Assembly: GCA_027487555.1 (NCBI GenBank)
Contig: JAIYDI010000037.1
Span: 1 to 64,000, forward strand
DNA: 64,000 nucleotides
Reading direction: 5' to 3'
DNA from: Hyphomicrobiales bacterium
GTDB lineage: Bacteria > Pseudomonadota > Alphaproteobacteria > Rhizobiales > Devosiaceae
The translations under genes and the position numbers were made by a program. Below the pieces are notes generated by a model, which saw only the letters and a program-made list of their open reading frames with translations, had not been told where the DNA came from and made no database searches. The stretch's first letter is position 1; every line of letters begins with the position of its first letter. This document shows, in pieces, positions 17,178 to 24,589 of the stretch.

Positions 17178-18338
17178 TCAGGCGGTGGCGGCGGATTGCA
17201 GGGCGCGGGGAAGCCGCGGATTGAAAGGCGAGGGGCCGAGATCGGCGCGCGGCAGCAGTTTGGGCCGCGCCCACTCGCGCCGCGCGGTGTCCGAGAGCAC
17301 GAGGCCATGTCCCGGCCGGTCAGGCGCATGGGCAAAGCCGTCGCGGATCACGACGGGTTCATCGACCAGGTGATCGAAATTCTGGAACGAGTATTCGAGC
17401 CACTGGACTTCGGGCAGGGCGCAGGCCATGTGCACGCCGATTTCGAGGAAGGTATTGCCGAGGCTGACCGGGATGCCCTTGTCGGCGGCGAGCCAGCCGA
17501 TGCGCATGACATCGGTCACCTGGCCGTGGACGTTGAGGATGTCGGTCGCTTCCTCCTCCATCAGCACGCGCTTGCCCGAGGCATCGAGATACTCGCCCGA
17601 GTTGATCAGCGTCCAGGAGCAGGCATCCTTCAGCATGCGCAGCCCGACGAAATCGTTGCGGAGGATCGGGTCCTCGACCCAGAGCAGGTCGAAGCCCTCC
17701 TTGCGGATCACTTCGAGTTTCACCAGAGCCTCTTTCGCGCCCCAGCCCTCATTGGCATCGACCATCATCAGCGCGCCGGGGCGCACGGATTGCCTGAGGA
17801 GGCGCAGGCGGTTGAGGTCGCGCTCGAAATCGTGGTGGCCGACCTTGATCTTGAAGGCGCGGTAGCCGATGGCGTCTGCGTGCGCGAAGAGCGCGGCGAA
17901 ATCATCATCGGAGAGGTGGTAGTCGAGCCCCGAGGCATAGGCCTCGACGCGGTCGCGCCGGCTGCCGAGCAGGCGGTGGAGCGGCAGGTTCACTTCCTTG
18001 GCGGCGAGATCCCAGAGCGCGACCTGCAGCGCCTCGCCGAAGGGCAGGCCGAAGGCACGCTGGTTGCCGCCGCGCGGCCGCGAGACGCGGTGGACAAGGG
18101 CGGTGGGCGGCTGGCCTTCGAGGCCGGGCCAGACTTCGGCGAGAAAGATTCGCTCGATTTCCGCCTGATCCGGCAGCGGGGCGAACAAGGTCTGGATAAA
18201 GCCCAAACCCACGGCGCCGCTATCGGCAATCAGCTCGAGCGCGGCTATGTTCACGTCGTCGGCGCGCACCTGGCTATCGCCGATGACCCGGTCGCGGGCA
18301 AACTGGAAGCGTGTGATGCGGAAGGCGATGATGCGCAT
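17178..18338 (-). CDS. Mandelate racemase/muconate lactonizing enzyme family protein (sugar acid dehydratase-like)
   Basis: This 386-residue enolase-superfamily protein has an N-terminal capping domain and a TIM barrel. The second barrel strand carries the KxK motif in FKIKVGHHD. The three magnesium ligands can be placed at Asp in MMVDANEGW, Glu in LLWVEDPI, and Glu in NSGEYLD. Relatives dehydrate sugar acids such as L-rhamnonate or L-fuconate. By eye the usual Asp-His dyad on the opposite side of the active site is not obvious: the equivalent strands read ILNVHGQVTDVMRIG and VSLGNTFLEIGVHMA. The protein may act by a one-base mechanism or on a different substrate. It heads the operon and faces the GntR regulator. 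Confidence 0.82.
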   Translation of the reverse strand: MRIIAFRITRFQFARDRVIGDSQVRADDVNIAALELIADSGAVGLGFIQTLFAPLPDQAEIERIFLAEVWPGLEGQPPTALVHRVSRPRGGNQRAFGLPFGEALQVALWDLAAKEVNLPLHRLLGSRRDRVEAYASGLDYHLSDDDFAALFAHADAIGYRAFKIKVGHHDFERDLNRLRLLRQSVRPGALMMVDANEGWGAKEALVKLEVIRKEGFDLLWVEDPILRNDFVGLRMLKDACSWTLINSGEYLDASGKRVLMEEEATDILNVHGQVTDVMRIGWLAADKGIPVSLGNTFLEIGVHMACALPEVQWLEYSFQNFDHLVDEPVVIRDGFAHAPDRPGHGLVLSDTARREWARPKLLPRADLGPSPFNPRLPRALQSAATA

Positions 18339-18359
18339 GTGATCGACTAACGGCTAGCT

Positions 18360-18371
18360 CTGATATATCAG
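18360..18371. promoter_or_regulatory. Perfect 12-bp palindrome, probable GntR-family operator
   Basis: CTGATATATCAG is a perfect palindrome in the short divergent space between the enolase-superfamily gene and the GntR-family gene. FadR-subgroup regulators bind palindromes of this length in their own promoter regions. It lies 22 bases from the start of the catabolic operon, where binding would block initiation. Confidence 0.6.
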
Positions 18372-18395
18372 ATGATGGGTGGTAATAGACCAATA

Positions 18396-19100
18396 ATGGC
18401 GAGGGCACAAGTGGGCGCGAGCGTGGCGGCGGACGGGGCGATGGAGGCAGGCGCGGGCGGTCGGTTGAGCGACCTCGCCTATGAGCGCATCCTTGAGCAA
18501 TTGTTCGACCGGCGCCTGCCGGCGGGCGCATTCCTGTCGCAGAGCGAGTTGGTGAAGCGGCTGGGGATCCCGGTCGCGCCCTTGCGCGATGCACTGCGGG
18601 TGCTGGAGGCCGAGGGCATCCTCACCATCCATCCGCGCTCGGGCATCCAGTTCGTGAAGCCGGGGCTCGAGCTGACGAAATCCACCTACCAGTACCGCTC
18701 GATCCTCGAGCGTGCCGCTGTGCGGGTCTTCGCCGAGACGGCGCCCGACGAGGAGCTCGACATGATCGCCGAGCGACACCGTGCGACGGTGGAGGCGATC
18801 GAGAAGCGGGGCCTCGACGCGGCGCTGATCGCCGATATCGAGGAGCTGGAGATAGTGCTGCATGGCGGCGTGATCGGGGCGCTCAACAACCCGCTGATCA
18901 ATTCGAGCTACCGGCGCATGCACAACTACCTGAAGCTTGTTCGCCTTGACCGGCGCCTGACAGTGCCACTGGCACTGCGATCCTTGCGCGAGCATGCCGA
19001 GATCATCGCCGCGTGCCGGACGCGCAGCCCGGACAAGGCCGAGGCCGCACTGATGGCGCATTTCAATGCGGCGCTCCAGCGGCATATGGGGATGTATTGA
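18396..19100 (+). CDS. GntR-family transcriptional regulator (FadR subgroup)
   Basis: The product has an N-terminal winged helix (SDLAYERILEQLFDRRLPAGAFL then SQSELVKRLGIPVAPLRDAL, with LRVLEAEGILTIHPRSGIQFV as the wing) and a C-terminal all-helical FCD-type ligand domain rich in Arg, Glu and Leu. Such proteins bind sugar acids or related metabolites and repress neighbouring catabolic genes. I place the start at ATG 18396, giving 234 residues, because the frame's first ATG at 18372 directly abuts the palindromic operator; ATG 18441 would also keep the whole domain. It is divergent from the ABC transporter operon and is the likely controller of it. Confidence 0.87.
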   Translation: MARAQVGASVAADGAMEAGAGGRLSDLAYERILEQLFDRRLPAGAFLSQSELVKRLGIPVAPLRDALRVLEAEGILTIHPRSGIQFVKPGLELTKSTYQYRSILERAAVRVFAETAPDEELDMIAERHRATVEAIEKRGLDAALIADIEELEIVLHGGVIGALNNPLINSSYRRMHNYLKLVRLDRRLTVPLALRSLREHAEIIAACRTRSPDKAEAALMAHFNAALQRHMGMY

Positions 19101-19156
19101 CGGCCTCGATCTTAGGGCCTCTTTCCCTGCCTGCAGCGCTGGAGCACACTGGCCAC

Positions 19157-21514
19157 ATGAGCGAGGTGCCGGGCGACATTGGAGCAGAGCAAGCCGGAGC
19201 GGCGGTGCGGCCGTTGATCCGCCGGCCGAGGCTGATGCAACTGGTGCTGGGGCGGCCTGAGCCGATCGTGTTGATCGAAGCCGGGGCCGGCATGGGAAAA
19301 TCCGTGCTGCTCAGGCAATTGGCCGAGCACCTTGGCGTTGCCATCGGCGCGCTGCCAGGGCCGGGCGGCACCGGGCTGATCGACGTCGGACGCGATCTGG
19401 GCGGCGATATGGGCGCCTTCGATATCCCGGACATGGTCACCGACGGGCGGGCGCGACTGATCATCGTGCGGCGCACAGGGCAGGCGATGGCGGGGCTGGC
19501 GCGTGCCGAAGCCTATGGCGCGGTGGGGCGGATCGGGGCGGGGCAATTGCGGCTGACGCTCGAGGACCTGATCCCCGATTTCGGCCGGCGCGGAGCGCAG
19601 CAGGTGCTCGCCGAAACCGGCGGCTGGCCGCTGCTGCTCGGGCCGATGCGGTTGGCGGGCGCGGCGCTCAGGCCATTCCTTGCCGAGGACGTGCTGGCGC
19701 CCATGGCGGTCGAGGATCTGTTCGGCTGGCGCGACCGGCTCGTGACAGCCCCCGAAGAGGGCGAGATCCCCGTGCCGGCGGCGATTGCCGGGCTGCTCGG
19801 CCGCGAGATCGAGCGGGAGCTCGAACGGCGCGAATGCCGACCGCGGGAGGCCAGAGCGATCGCGCGCGAGGAGGCGGTCCGCGGGCGGGTGACGGACGCG
19901 ATCCTGTCGTTCCAGCGTGGCGGCTTCCTCGACGAGGCGCTTGAGCGTTTCGAGGCGGGCGGCGGGCGGTTCTATCTCTATCACTACGGGACAGCGGCGT
20001 TCGACGCGGTGCTTGGCGGGTTTCCCGAGTCCTATTGGCGCGACAAGGACACCCTGGTGACGAGCCTTGCCATGCAGGCGCTGAAGCGCGGCGAGATCGC
20101 CCGGGCGCGGCGGCTGGTGGCTGATCGCTTCGGCGCACGGGCCAATGATATCGACGCGGTGTTTTCCGACTGGGAGCGGTACAGCACCGATTTCCTCGCC
20201 TTCCGCGTGGTGATGCTGATCTACGAGGATATTCCGGTCAGCGAGGCGTTGCTCGAAAAGATCTTCGGGATTCTCGCGCATTTCGACGTGAACCAACACC
20301 TGCTGCGCGGCAGCTTCTACAACTCGGTGCTGGAATTCTATATCCGCGGGCGGCGTTTCGCGGCGGCGGAGGATGTGGCGAGCCGGGCCGCGGCGCATTA
20401 CGAGGCGGCGAAGGCGCCGCTGCTCGCCTTCTATATCGGGGTGCACCAGGCGATTATTGCCTTGATGACCGGAGATGCAAAACGTGCCCGGCAGCACGCG
20501 GCGGTGGCGCGGGAGCGTCTGTCGCGCATCGGCTTCGACAGCCCTGGCGACCAGCGGCTATTGACCCTTCTCGATGCCTGTGTCGGCTATGAAAGCGGCC
20601 ATGCGGAGGCGCTGGCGAATTTCCTTTCGACCGAACTCGACGATTTCGTGCATGGCGAAATCTGGCCGAGCCTCGTGGAGTTCGTGCTGCTCTATGGCAG
20701 CCAGGCGCTGAGCGAGCATTTCTCGACGCTGGCGGCGCGCGGGTTCCTCGACCGCTGGCGGGTGCATCAGGTGAGCGACCGGCAGTTCGGCGCGCTGATC
20801 GAGTTGCGCGAGGTGGCGGTGCTGCAGAACGCCAATCGCTGGCGGGAAGCGTCGGACAAGCTCGCCATGGTGCCCTCGCGGATCACCCACTCGTGGGTGG
20901 CGGCGGCGGGCGAGCAGCTGCAACGGCTCGAAACACGTGATGATATCATGTTATCATTGGCGTGGTTGCGGCACCTCGTCAATGAGGCGCCGACGCGGCC
21001 ATGGCTGGCGCAGCAGCTCGAGGCCATGCACGGCAACCTCAACCTCACCGGGCGGCAGCGGCTCAGCGTCGAAATCTGGCAGGCATTTTCGGCCAAGCGG
21101 CAACTCGATCTGACGCGGGCGCGGGCGGTGCTCGTCAAGGTGCTCGAGCAGGCGGCGCGGCTCGATGCGGTGGCGCCGCTCGCCGAGGAGCGGGTGTTTC
21201 TGGCAGAACTGATCGAGCATCAGCGCATCGGGCAATATCTCGAGGCCAACCACGACGCGCGGCAGATGCTCAGGCGGTTGCGTGATACCGGGCTGCCGAA
21301 CTCGGAACTTGGGGTCCAGAGCGGGCTCAGCCGGCGCGAGACCAAGGTGCTGCTGATGATCGCCGAGGGCAGCTCGAACAAGTTCATCGCGCATGCGCTG
21401 GGGCTATCGGAAGCGACGGTGAAGTTCCACCTCTCCAATGTCTACCGCAAGCTCGGCTGCGCGCGGCGGCGCGAGGCAATCATCGCGGCGCGGGCGCTGG
21501 GGTTGGTGCGGTAG
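19157..21514 (+). CDS. Large ATP-binding LuxR-family regulator (MalT-like)
   Basis: The 785-residue protein has the layout of LAL regulators. A P-loop EAGAGMGKSVLL occurs at about 41-52, a helical repeat-rich middle follows (arginine- and alanine-rich, TPR-like helices), and the last 65 residues form a LuxR helix-turn-helix: LSRRETKVLLMIAEGSSNKF, then GLSEATVKFHLSNVYRKLG. The start ATG 19157 lies 57 bases after the GntR gene; the frame is open further upstream but that part overlaps gntR. The ATPase region is less complete than in MalT, and I cannot see a clear Walker B. The target genes are unknown; it is convergent with dcd and close to the sugar cluster, which is one candidate. Confidence 0.85.
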   Translation: MSEVPGDIGAEQAGAAVRPLIRRPRLMQLVLGRPEPIVLIEAGAGMGKSVLLRQLAEHLGVAIGALPGPGGTGLIDVGRDLGGDMGAFDIPDMVTDGRARLIIVRRTGQAMAGLARAEAYGAVGRIGAGQLRLTLEDLIPDFGRRGAQQVLAETGGWPLLLGPMRLAGAALRPFLAEDVLAPMAVEDLFGWRDRLVTAPEEGEIPVPAAIAGLLGREIERELERRECRPREARAIAREEAVRGRVTDAILSFQRGGFLDEALERFEAGGGRFYLYHYGTAAFDAVLGGFPESYWRDKDTLVTSLAMQALKRGEIARARRLVADRFGARANDIDAVFSDWERYSTDFLAFRVVMLIYEDIPVSEALLEKIFGILAHFDVNQHLLRGSFYNSVLEFYIRGRRFAAAEDVASRAAAHYEAAKAPLLAFYIGVHQAIIALMTGDAKRARQHAAVARERLSRIGFDSPGDQRLLTLLDACVGYESGHAEALANFLSTELDDFVHGEIWPSLVEFVLLYGSQALSEHFSTLAARGFLDRWRVHQVSDRQFGALIELREVAVLQNANRWREASDKLAMVPSRITHSWVAAAGEQLQRLETRDDIMLSLAWLRHLVNEAPTRPWLAQQLEAMHGNLNLTGRQRLSVEIWQAFSAKRQLDLTRARAVLVKVLEQAARLDAVAPLAEERVFLAELIEHQRIGQYLEANHDARQMLRRLRDTGLPNSELGVQSGLSRRETKVLLMIAEGSSNKFIAHALGLSEATVKFHLSNVYRKLGCARRREAIIAARALGLVR

Positions 21515-21628
21515 GGGATGGGAAGTGGGGATTAGAAGGGAGAAATCAGAAAGTCGAAGTCAGAAATTGGACGCGAAAAAATCCGACGCTGGCTCGGCGC
21601 TCTGCGCCCAATTCCTACCTTCTGCCGT

Positions 21629-22744
21629 CTACAACGCAAACGGCCTGAAATGCTTCGAGAGCTTCAGGGTCTGCGCCTGATAGTTCGAGCCGAGACCCGC
21701 GCCATAGAGGCGGTCGGGCGTTTCGGAGAGCCGTTCGTAAACAAGCCGGCCAATGGTCTGGCCGTGGCCCAGGAGGAACGGCACCTCGCGGCTGCGCACT
21801 TCGAGCACGGCGCGGCTGCCGGTGCCGCCGGCGGCGGAATGGCCGAAGCCCGGATCGAAGAAGCCGGCGTAATGCACGCGGAACTCGCCCACGAGCGGAT
21901 CGAAGGGCACCATTTCGGCGGCATAGGCGGGCGGCACATGCACGCTTTCACGCGAGACGAGGATGTAGAACTCATCGGGATCGAGGATGAATTCGTCGCG
22001 GCCGCGGTTGATCAGCGGCTCCCAGTAGTCGAGCACATCGAGCTGATCCTTCAAATCCATGTCGATGACCGGGGTGTGGCGCTTCGAGCGGAAGCCGATC
22101 AGGCCCTTGCGCTCATCGCCCTTGAGGTCGATGGAGAGCAGCACGCCGTCGCCGACTTCGGCATTGGCGCCGAAGACCAGCGTTTCGACATTGTGCAGGG
22201 TCTTGTGTTCGTGCAGCGAGAGCCGGGAATCGCCGACGCGGAAGCGGATCTGGCTCAGCCGCGAGCCCTTGCGCACCTTGACCGGGAAGGTGCGCGGGCT
22301 GATTTCGAGAAACAACGGGCCGTGATAGCCGGGCTGCAGCAGATCGAAGCCGCGCGCACGGTCGCCAATGACGCGGGTGAAGACATCGAGGCGGCCGGTG
22401 GAACTCTTCGGGTTCGCGCCGGCGCTGACATGCTCGGGCAGCGCGAGGCTTTCCTCAAGCGGTACCAGATAGACGCAACCGCGCTCGAGCACGGCGCCGT
22501 CTGTCAGGTCGAATTCATGCAGCTTCAGCGTCTCGATGCGCTCGGCAACGGTATGGTCGGGCCCAGGCAGGAAGCTCGAGCGGATGCGAAAGGCCGTGCG
22601 CCCAAGGCGAAGATCGAGGCTCGCGGGCTGCACCTGGTCGGCATCGAAGGGACTGGCGGGAATGATGCCGCCGATCCGCGCCAGCCGCTCGATGTAACGG
22701 GCGGGAAACACGCCCTTGGCCCAGAGTTCGCCTGTCATCCGCAT
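21629..22744 (-). CDS. dcd: 2'-deoxycytidine 5'-triphosphate deaminase, long form
   Basis: Dcd deaminates dCTP to dUTP on the way to dTMP. This 371-residue version is the two-domain form found in alphaproteobacteria, about twice the length of E. coli Dcd. The N-terminal half has IPASPFDADQVQPASLDLRLG and GANPKSSTGRLDVFTRVI, the latter like the dUTPase/Dcd motif. The C-terminal half repeats a related fold with VPPAYAAEMVPFDPLVGEFR and HYAGFFDPGFGHSAAGGTGS. I chose ATG 22744; ATG 22738 is two codons on, and an ATG at 22783 extends the frame into the leader region without support. It is divergent from metZ and its riboswitch. Confidence 0.9.
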   Translation of the reverse strand: MRMTGELWAKGVFPARYIERLARIGGIIPASPFDADQVQPASLDLRLGRTAFRIRSSFLPGPDHTVAERIETLKLHEFDLTDGAVLERGCVYLVPLEESLALPEHVSAGANPKSSTGRLDVFTRVIGDRARGFDLLQPGYHGPLFLEISPRTFPVKVRKGSRLSQIRFRVGDSRLSLHEHKTLHNVETLVFGANAEVGDGVLLSIDLKGDERKGLIGFRSKRHTPVIDMDLKDQLDVLDYWEPLINRGRDEFILDPDEFYILVSRESVHVPPAYAAEMVPFDPLVGEFRVHYAGFFDPGFGHSAAGGTGSRAVLEVRSREVPFLLGHGQTIGRLVYERLSETPDRLYGAGLGSNYQAQTLKLSKHFRPFAL

Positions 22745-22846
22745 GTCCCGCGACCGATGCCCCTTACGCCTCCTAGCAATCATTGACGGGATGCGCCATC
22801 GCGACGTATAGCCAAGCGTGCAGGTGGCGGCGTTATCCCGAGGCTT

Positions 22847-22903
22847 GCGGTGGTGATTTGGCCGGTCTGATTGCAGCCACCTGAAACAAGTCGCTAAAGG
22901 GAC
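22847..22903 (+). ncRNA. SAM-II riboswitch
   Basis: The sequence GCGGTGGTGATTTGGCCGG, followed by TGCAGCCAC, AAACAAGTCGCTAAAGG, matches the conserved core of the SAM-II (metA) riboswitch. GTGG pairs with CCAC to form the first stem, and the invariant GATTTG, TTGCAGCCAC, AACAAG and GCTAAA blocks are all in order. SAM-II aptamers are typical of alphaproteobacterial methionine and SAM synthesis genes. It lies about 55 bases before metZ and should reduce metZ expression when SAM is abundant. Confidence 0.93.
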
Positions 22904-22909
22904 CTCCGG

Positions 22910-22937
22910 ACCGGCCGCATTCGCGCGCCGGTTTTTT
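22910..22937 (+). terminator. Intrinsic terminator in the metZ leader, downstream of SAM-II
   Basis: ACCGGC at 22910-22915 pairs with GCCGGT at 22927-22932, leaving an 11-base loop, and a run of six Ts (22932-22937) follows. It ends 21 bases before the metZ start. GACCGGCC at 22909-22916 is perfectly complementary to GGCCGGTC at 22860-22867 inside the aptamer, so aptamer folding and terminator folding can exclude or permit each other. Confidence 0.8.
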
Positions 22938-22958
22938 GCTTTTCTGAAGGGCTCTTCC

Positions 22959-24170
22959 ATGTCGAAATCCAGCAACCCGCTCAACGATCCGAAGAACCGG
23001 GCGCCGGCGACGATGCTGGTGCATGGCGGTACGCAGCGCAGCCAGTTCAAGGAGACATCGGAAGCGATCTTCATGAACTCGGGCTATGCGTATCCCAATT
23101 CGCAATATGCCGAGGACCTGTTTCTCAACAAGCTGCCAAAGCCGGCGCATAACTACTCGCGCTTCGCGAACCCGACCGTCGACATGTTCCAGGACCGGAT
23201 GGCGCTGCTCGAAGGCGCCGAGGCGGCGCGGGCGTTCGCGACCGGCATGTCGGCGGTGACCAATGCGGTGATGAGCCAGGTGCGGGCCGGCGACCATATC
23301 GTCGCATCGCGGGCGTTGTTCGGCGGCTGCCGCTATGTGGTGGAAGATTTCATGCCGCGCTGGGGCGTGCCCTCGACGCTGGTCGATGGCCGCGACCCGG
23401 AGAATTTCGCGCGTGCACTGCGGCCCAACACCAAGCTGGTGTTCATTGAAACCCCGACCAACCCGACGCTGGAACTGGTGGATATCGCGGCGGTGGCCGA
23501 GATCGCCCATGCGCATGGCGCGAAGCTGATCGTCGACAATGTGTTCGCCACCGCGATGCTGCAGAAGCCGCTGGAACTGGGTGCAGACCTCGTCACCTAT
23601 TCGGCGACGAAGCATATCGACGGGCAGGGCCGCACGCTGGGCGGCATCGTGCTCGGCTCGAAGGCGCTGATCGAGGGCGAGGTGCACACGCTGCTGCGCC
23701 AGACGGGCCCGTCGATGTCGCCGTTCAATGCCTGGGTGTTGCTCAAGGGCATCGAAACGCTGGGCCTGCGCGTCCGGCAGATGACGGAAAGCGCGGCGAA
23801 GGTGGCGGATTTTCTTGGCCAACACTCGAAGATCGAGCGGATTTCCTATCCGTTCCACCCCTCGCATCCGCAGTATGAGTTGGCGAAAAAGCAGATGGTG
23901 AGCGGCTCGACGCTGGTGGCGTTCGAAGTGAAGGGCGGGCGAGAGGCGGCGTTCAGGCTGTCGGATTCCCTCGCGGTGATCCTGATTTCCAACAATCTGG
24001 GCGATGCGAAATCGCTGATTACCCATCCGGCGACGACGACGCATGCGCGGTTCACCGAGGAGGTGCGGCTCGAGGCCGGCGTGACGCAGAGCCTGCTGCG
24101 GCTATCGGTCGGGCTCGAGGATGCCGACGATCTGATCCGGGACCTGAGCTACGCGCTCGACCAGGTGTGA
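22959..24170 (+). CDS. metZ: O-succinylhomoserine sulfhydrylase
   Basis: This PLP enzyme of the Cys/Met metabolism family makes homocysteine directly from an activated homoserine ester and sulfide. The 403-residue protein has AHNYSRFANPTVDMFQDRMA (substrate and PLP phosphate region), LEGAEAARAFATGMSAVTN, the strand FIETPTNPTLELVDI, and the PLP lysine at 218 in TYSATKHIDGQG. The C-terminal part has RLSVGLEDADDLIRDL, standard for the family. MetZ-type proteins in alphaproteobacteria use O-succinylhomoserine; the O-acetyl ester cannot be excluded from sequence. Its expression is expected to be governed by the SAM-II riboswitch and terminator just upstream. Confidence 0.94.
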   Translation: MSKSSNPLNDPKNRAPATMLVHGGTQRSQFKETSEAIFMNSGYAYPNSQYAEDLFLNKLPKPAHNYSRFANPTVDMFQDRMALLEGAEAARAFATGMSAVTNAVMSQVRAGDHIVASRALFGGCRYVVEDFMPRWGVPSTLVDGRDPENFARALRPNTKLVFIETPTNPTLELVDIAAVAEIAHAHGAKLIVDNVFATAMLQKPLELGADLVTYSATKHIDGQGRTLGGIVLGSKALIEGEVHTLLRQTGPSMSPFNAWVLLKGIETLGLRVRQMTESAAKVADFLGQHSKIERISYPFHPSHPQYELAKKQMVSGSTLVAFEVKGGREAAFRLSDSLAVILISNNLGDAKSLITHPATTTHARFTEEVRLEAGVTQSLLRLSVGLEDADDLIRDLSYALDQV

Positions 24171-24193
24171 GGGTGGTGCAGGGCCTGCAGTCG

Positions 24194-24401
24194 TACCCTC
24201 TCCCTCGCGAGGGACTTCAAGCCGGTTCCGAAGGAAACCGACGCGCCAGTGGCGCGGCGGTAGGCGATGAAGGTGGCGCGGAGCGCCGGGTGAGGGGGGC
24301 ACCTTGCGCTGAAGCCGGTCAGTTTGCGATGGCCTCAGCGCAAGCGGCACCCCCCACCTCCGCCTGACGGCGGTATCCTCCCCCGCAAGCAGGGGAGGAG
24401 T
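24194..24401 (+). repeat. Intergenic repeat, family 2, copy A
   Basis: About 208 bases with internal inverted repeats. GTGAGGGGGGCACCTTGCGC on the left faces GCGCAAGCGGCACCCCCCAC on the right, and the ends are CTCTCCCTCGCGAGGGA and TCCCCCGCAAGCAGGGGAGG. A copy in the opposite orientation is at 43480-43626. The space between metZ and the next gene (24171-24589, 419 bases) holds this element and the operator-like repeat at 24547; no gene is supported there. Confidence 0.75.
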
Positions 24402-24546
24402 CCCGACTGAGGGCGCTGCTGTTTTTCCACGGCGCGGTCTGTATCACTGTGACGGCTTGTCACTATCGCGCCCCTTATCCTCACCCTACCCTTACGAAAA
24501 ATTCATGCAGCCTACCAATATCTAAGGCGACAGGGGCCCCCTCGGT

Positions 24547-24568
24547 ATCTACTTACACTGAAGTAGAT
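24547..24568. promoter_or_regulatory. Operator-like inverted repeat upstream of the macAB-type operon
   Basis: Perfect 8-base arms ATCTACTT (24547-24554) and AAGTAGAT (24561-24568) are separated by six bases. The 22-base palindrome ends 21 bases before the adaptor gene start and has the size of TetR- or MarR-type operators. No such regulator gene is adjacent, so the binding protein would be encoded elsewhere. Confidence 0.5.
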
Positions 24569-24589
24569 GGTGATTATGGGCGGCTTCTG

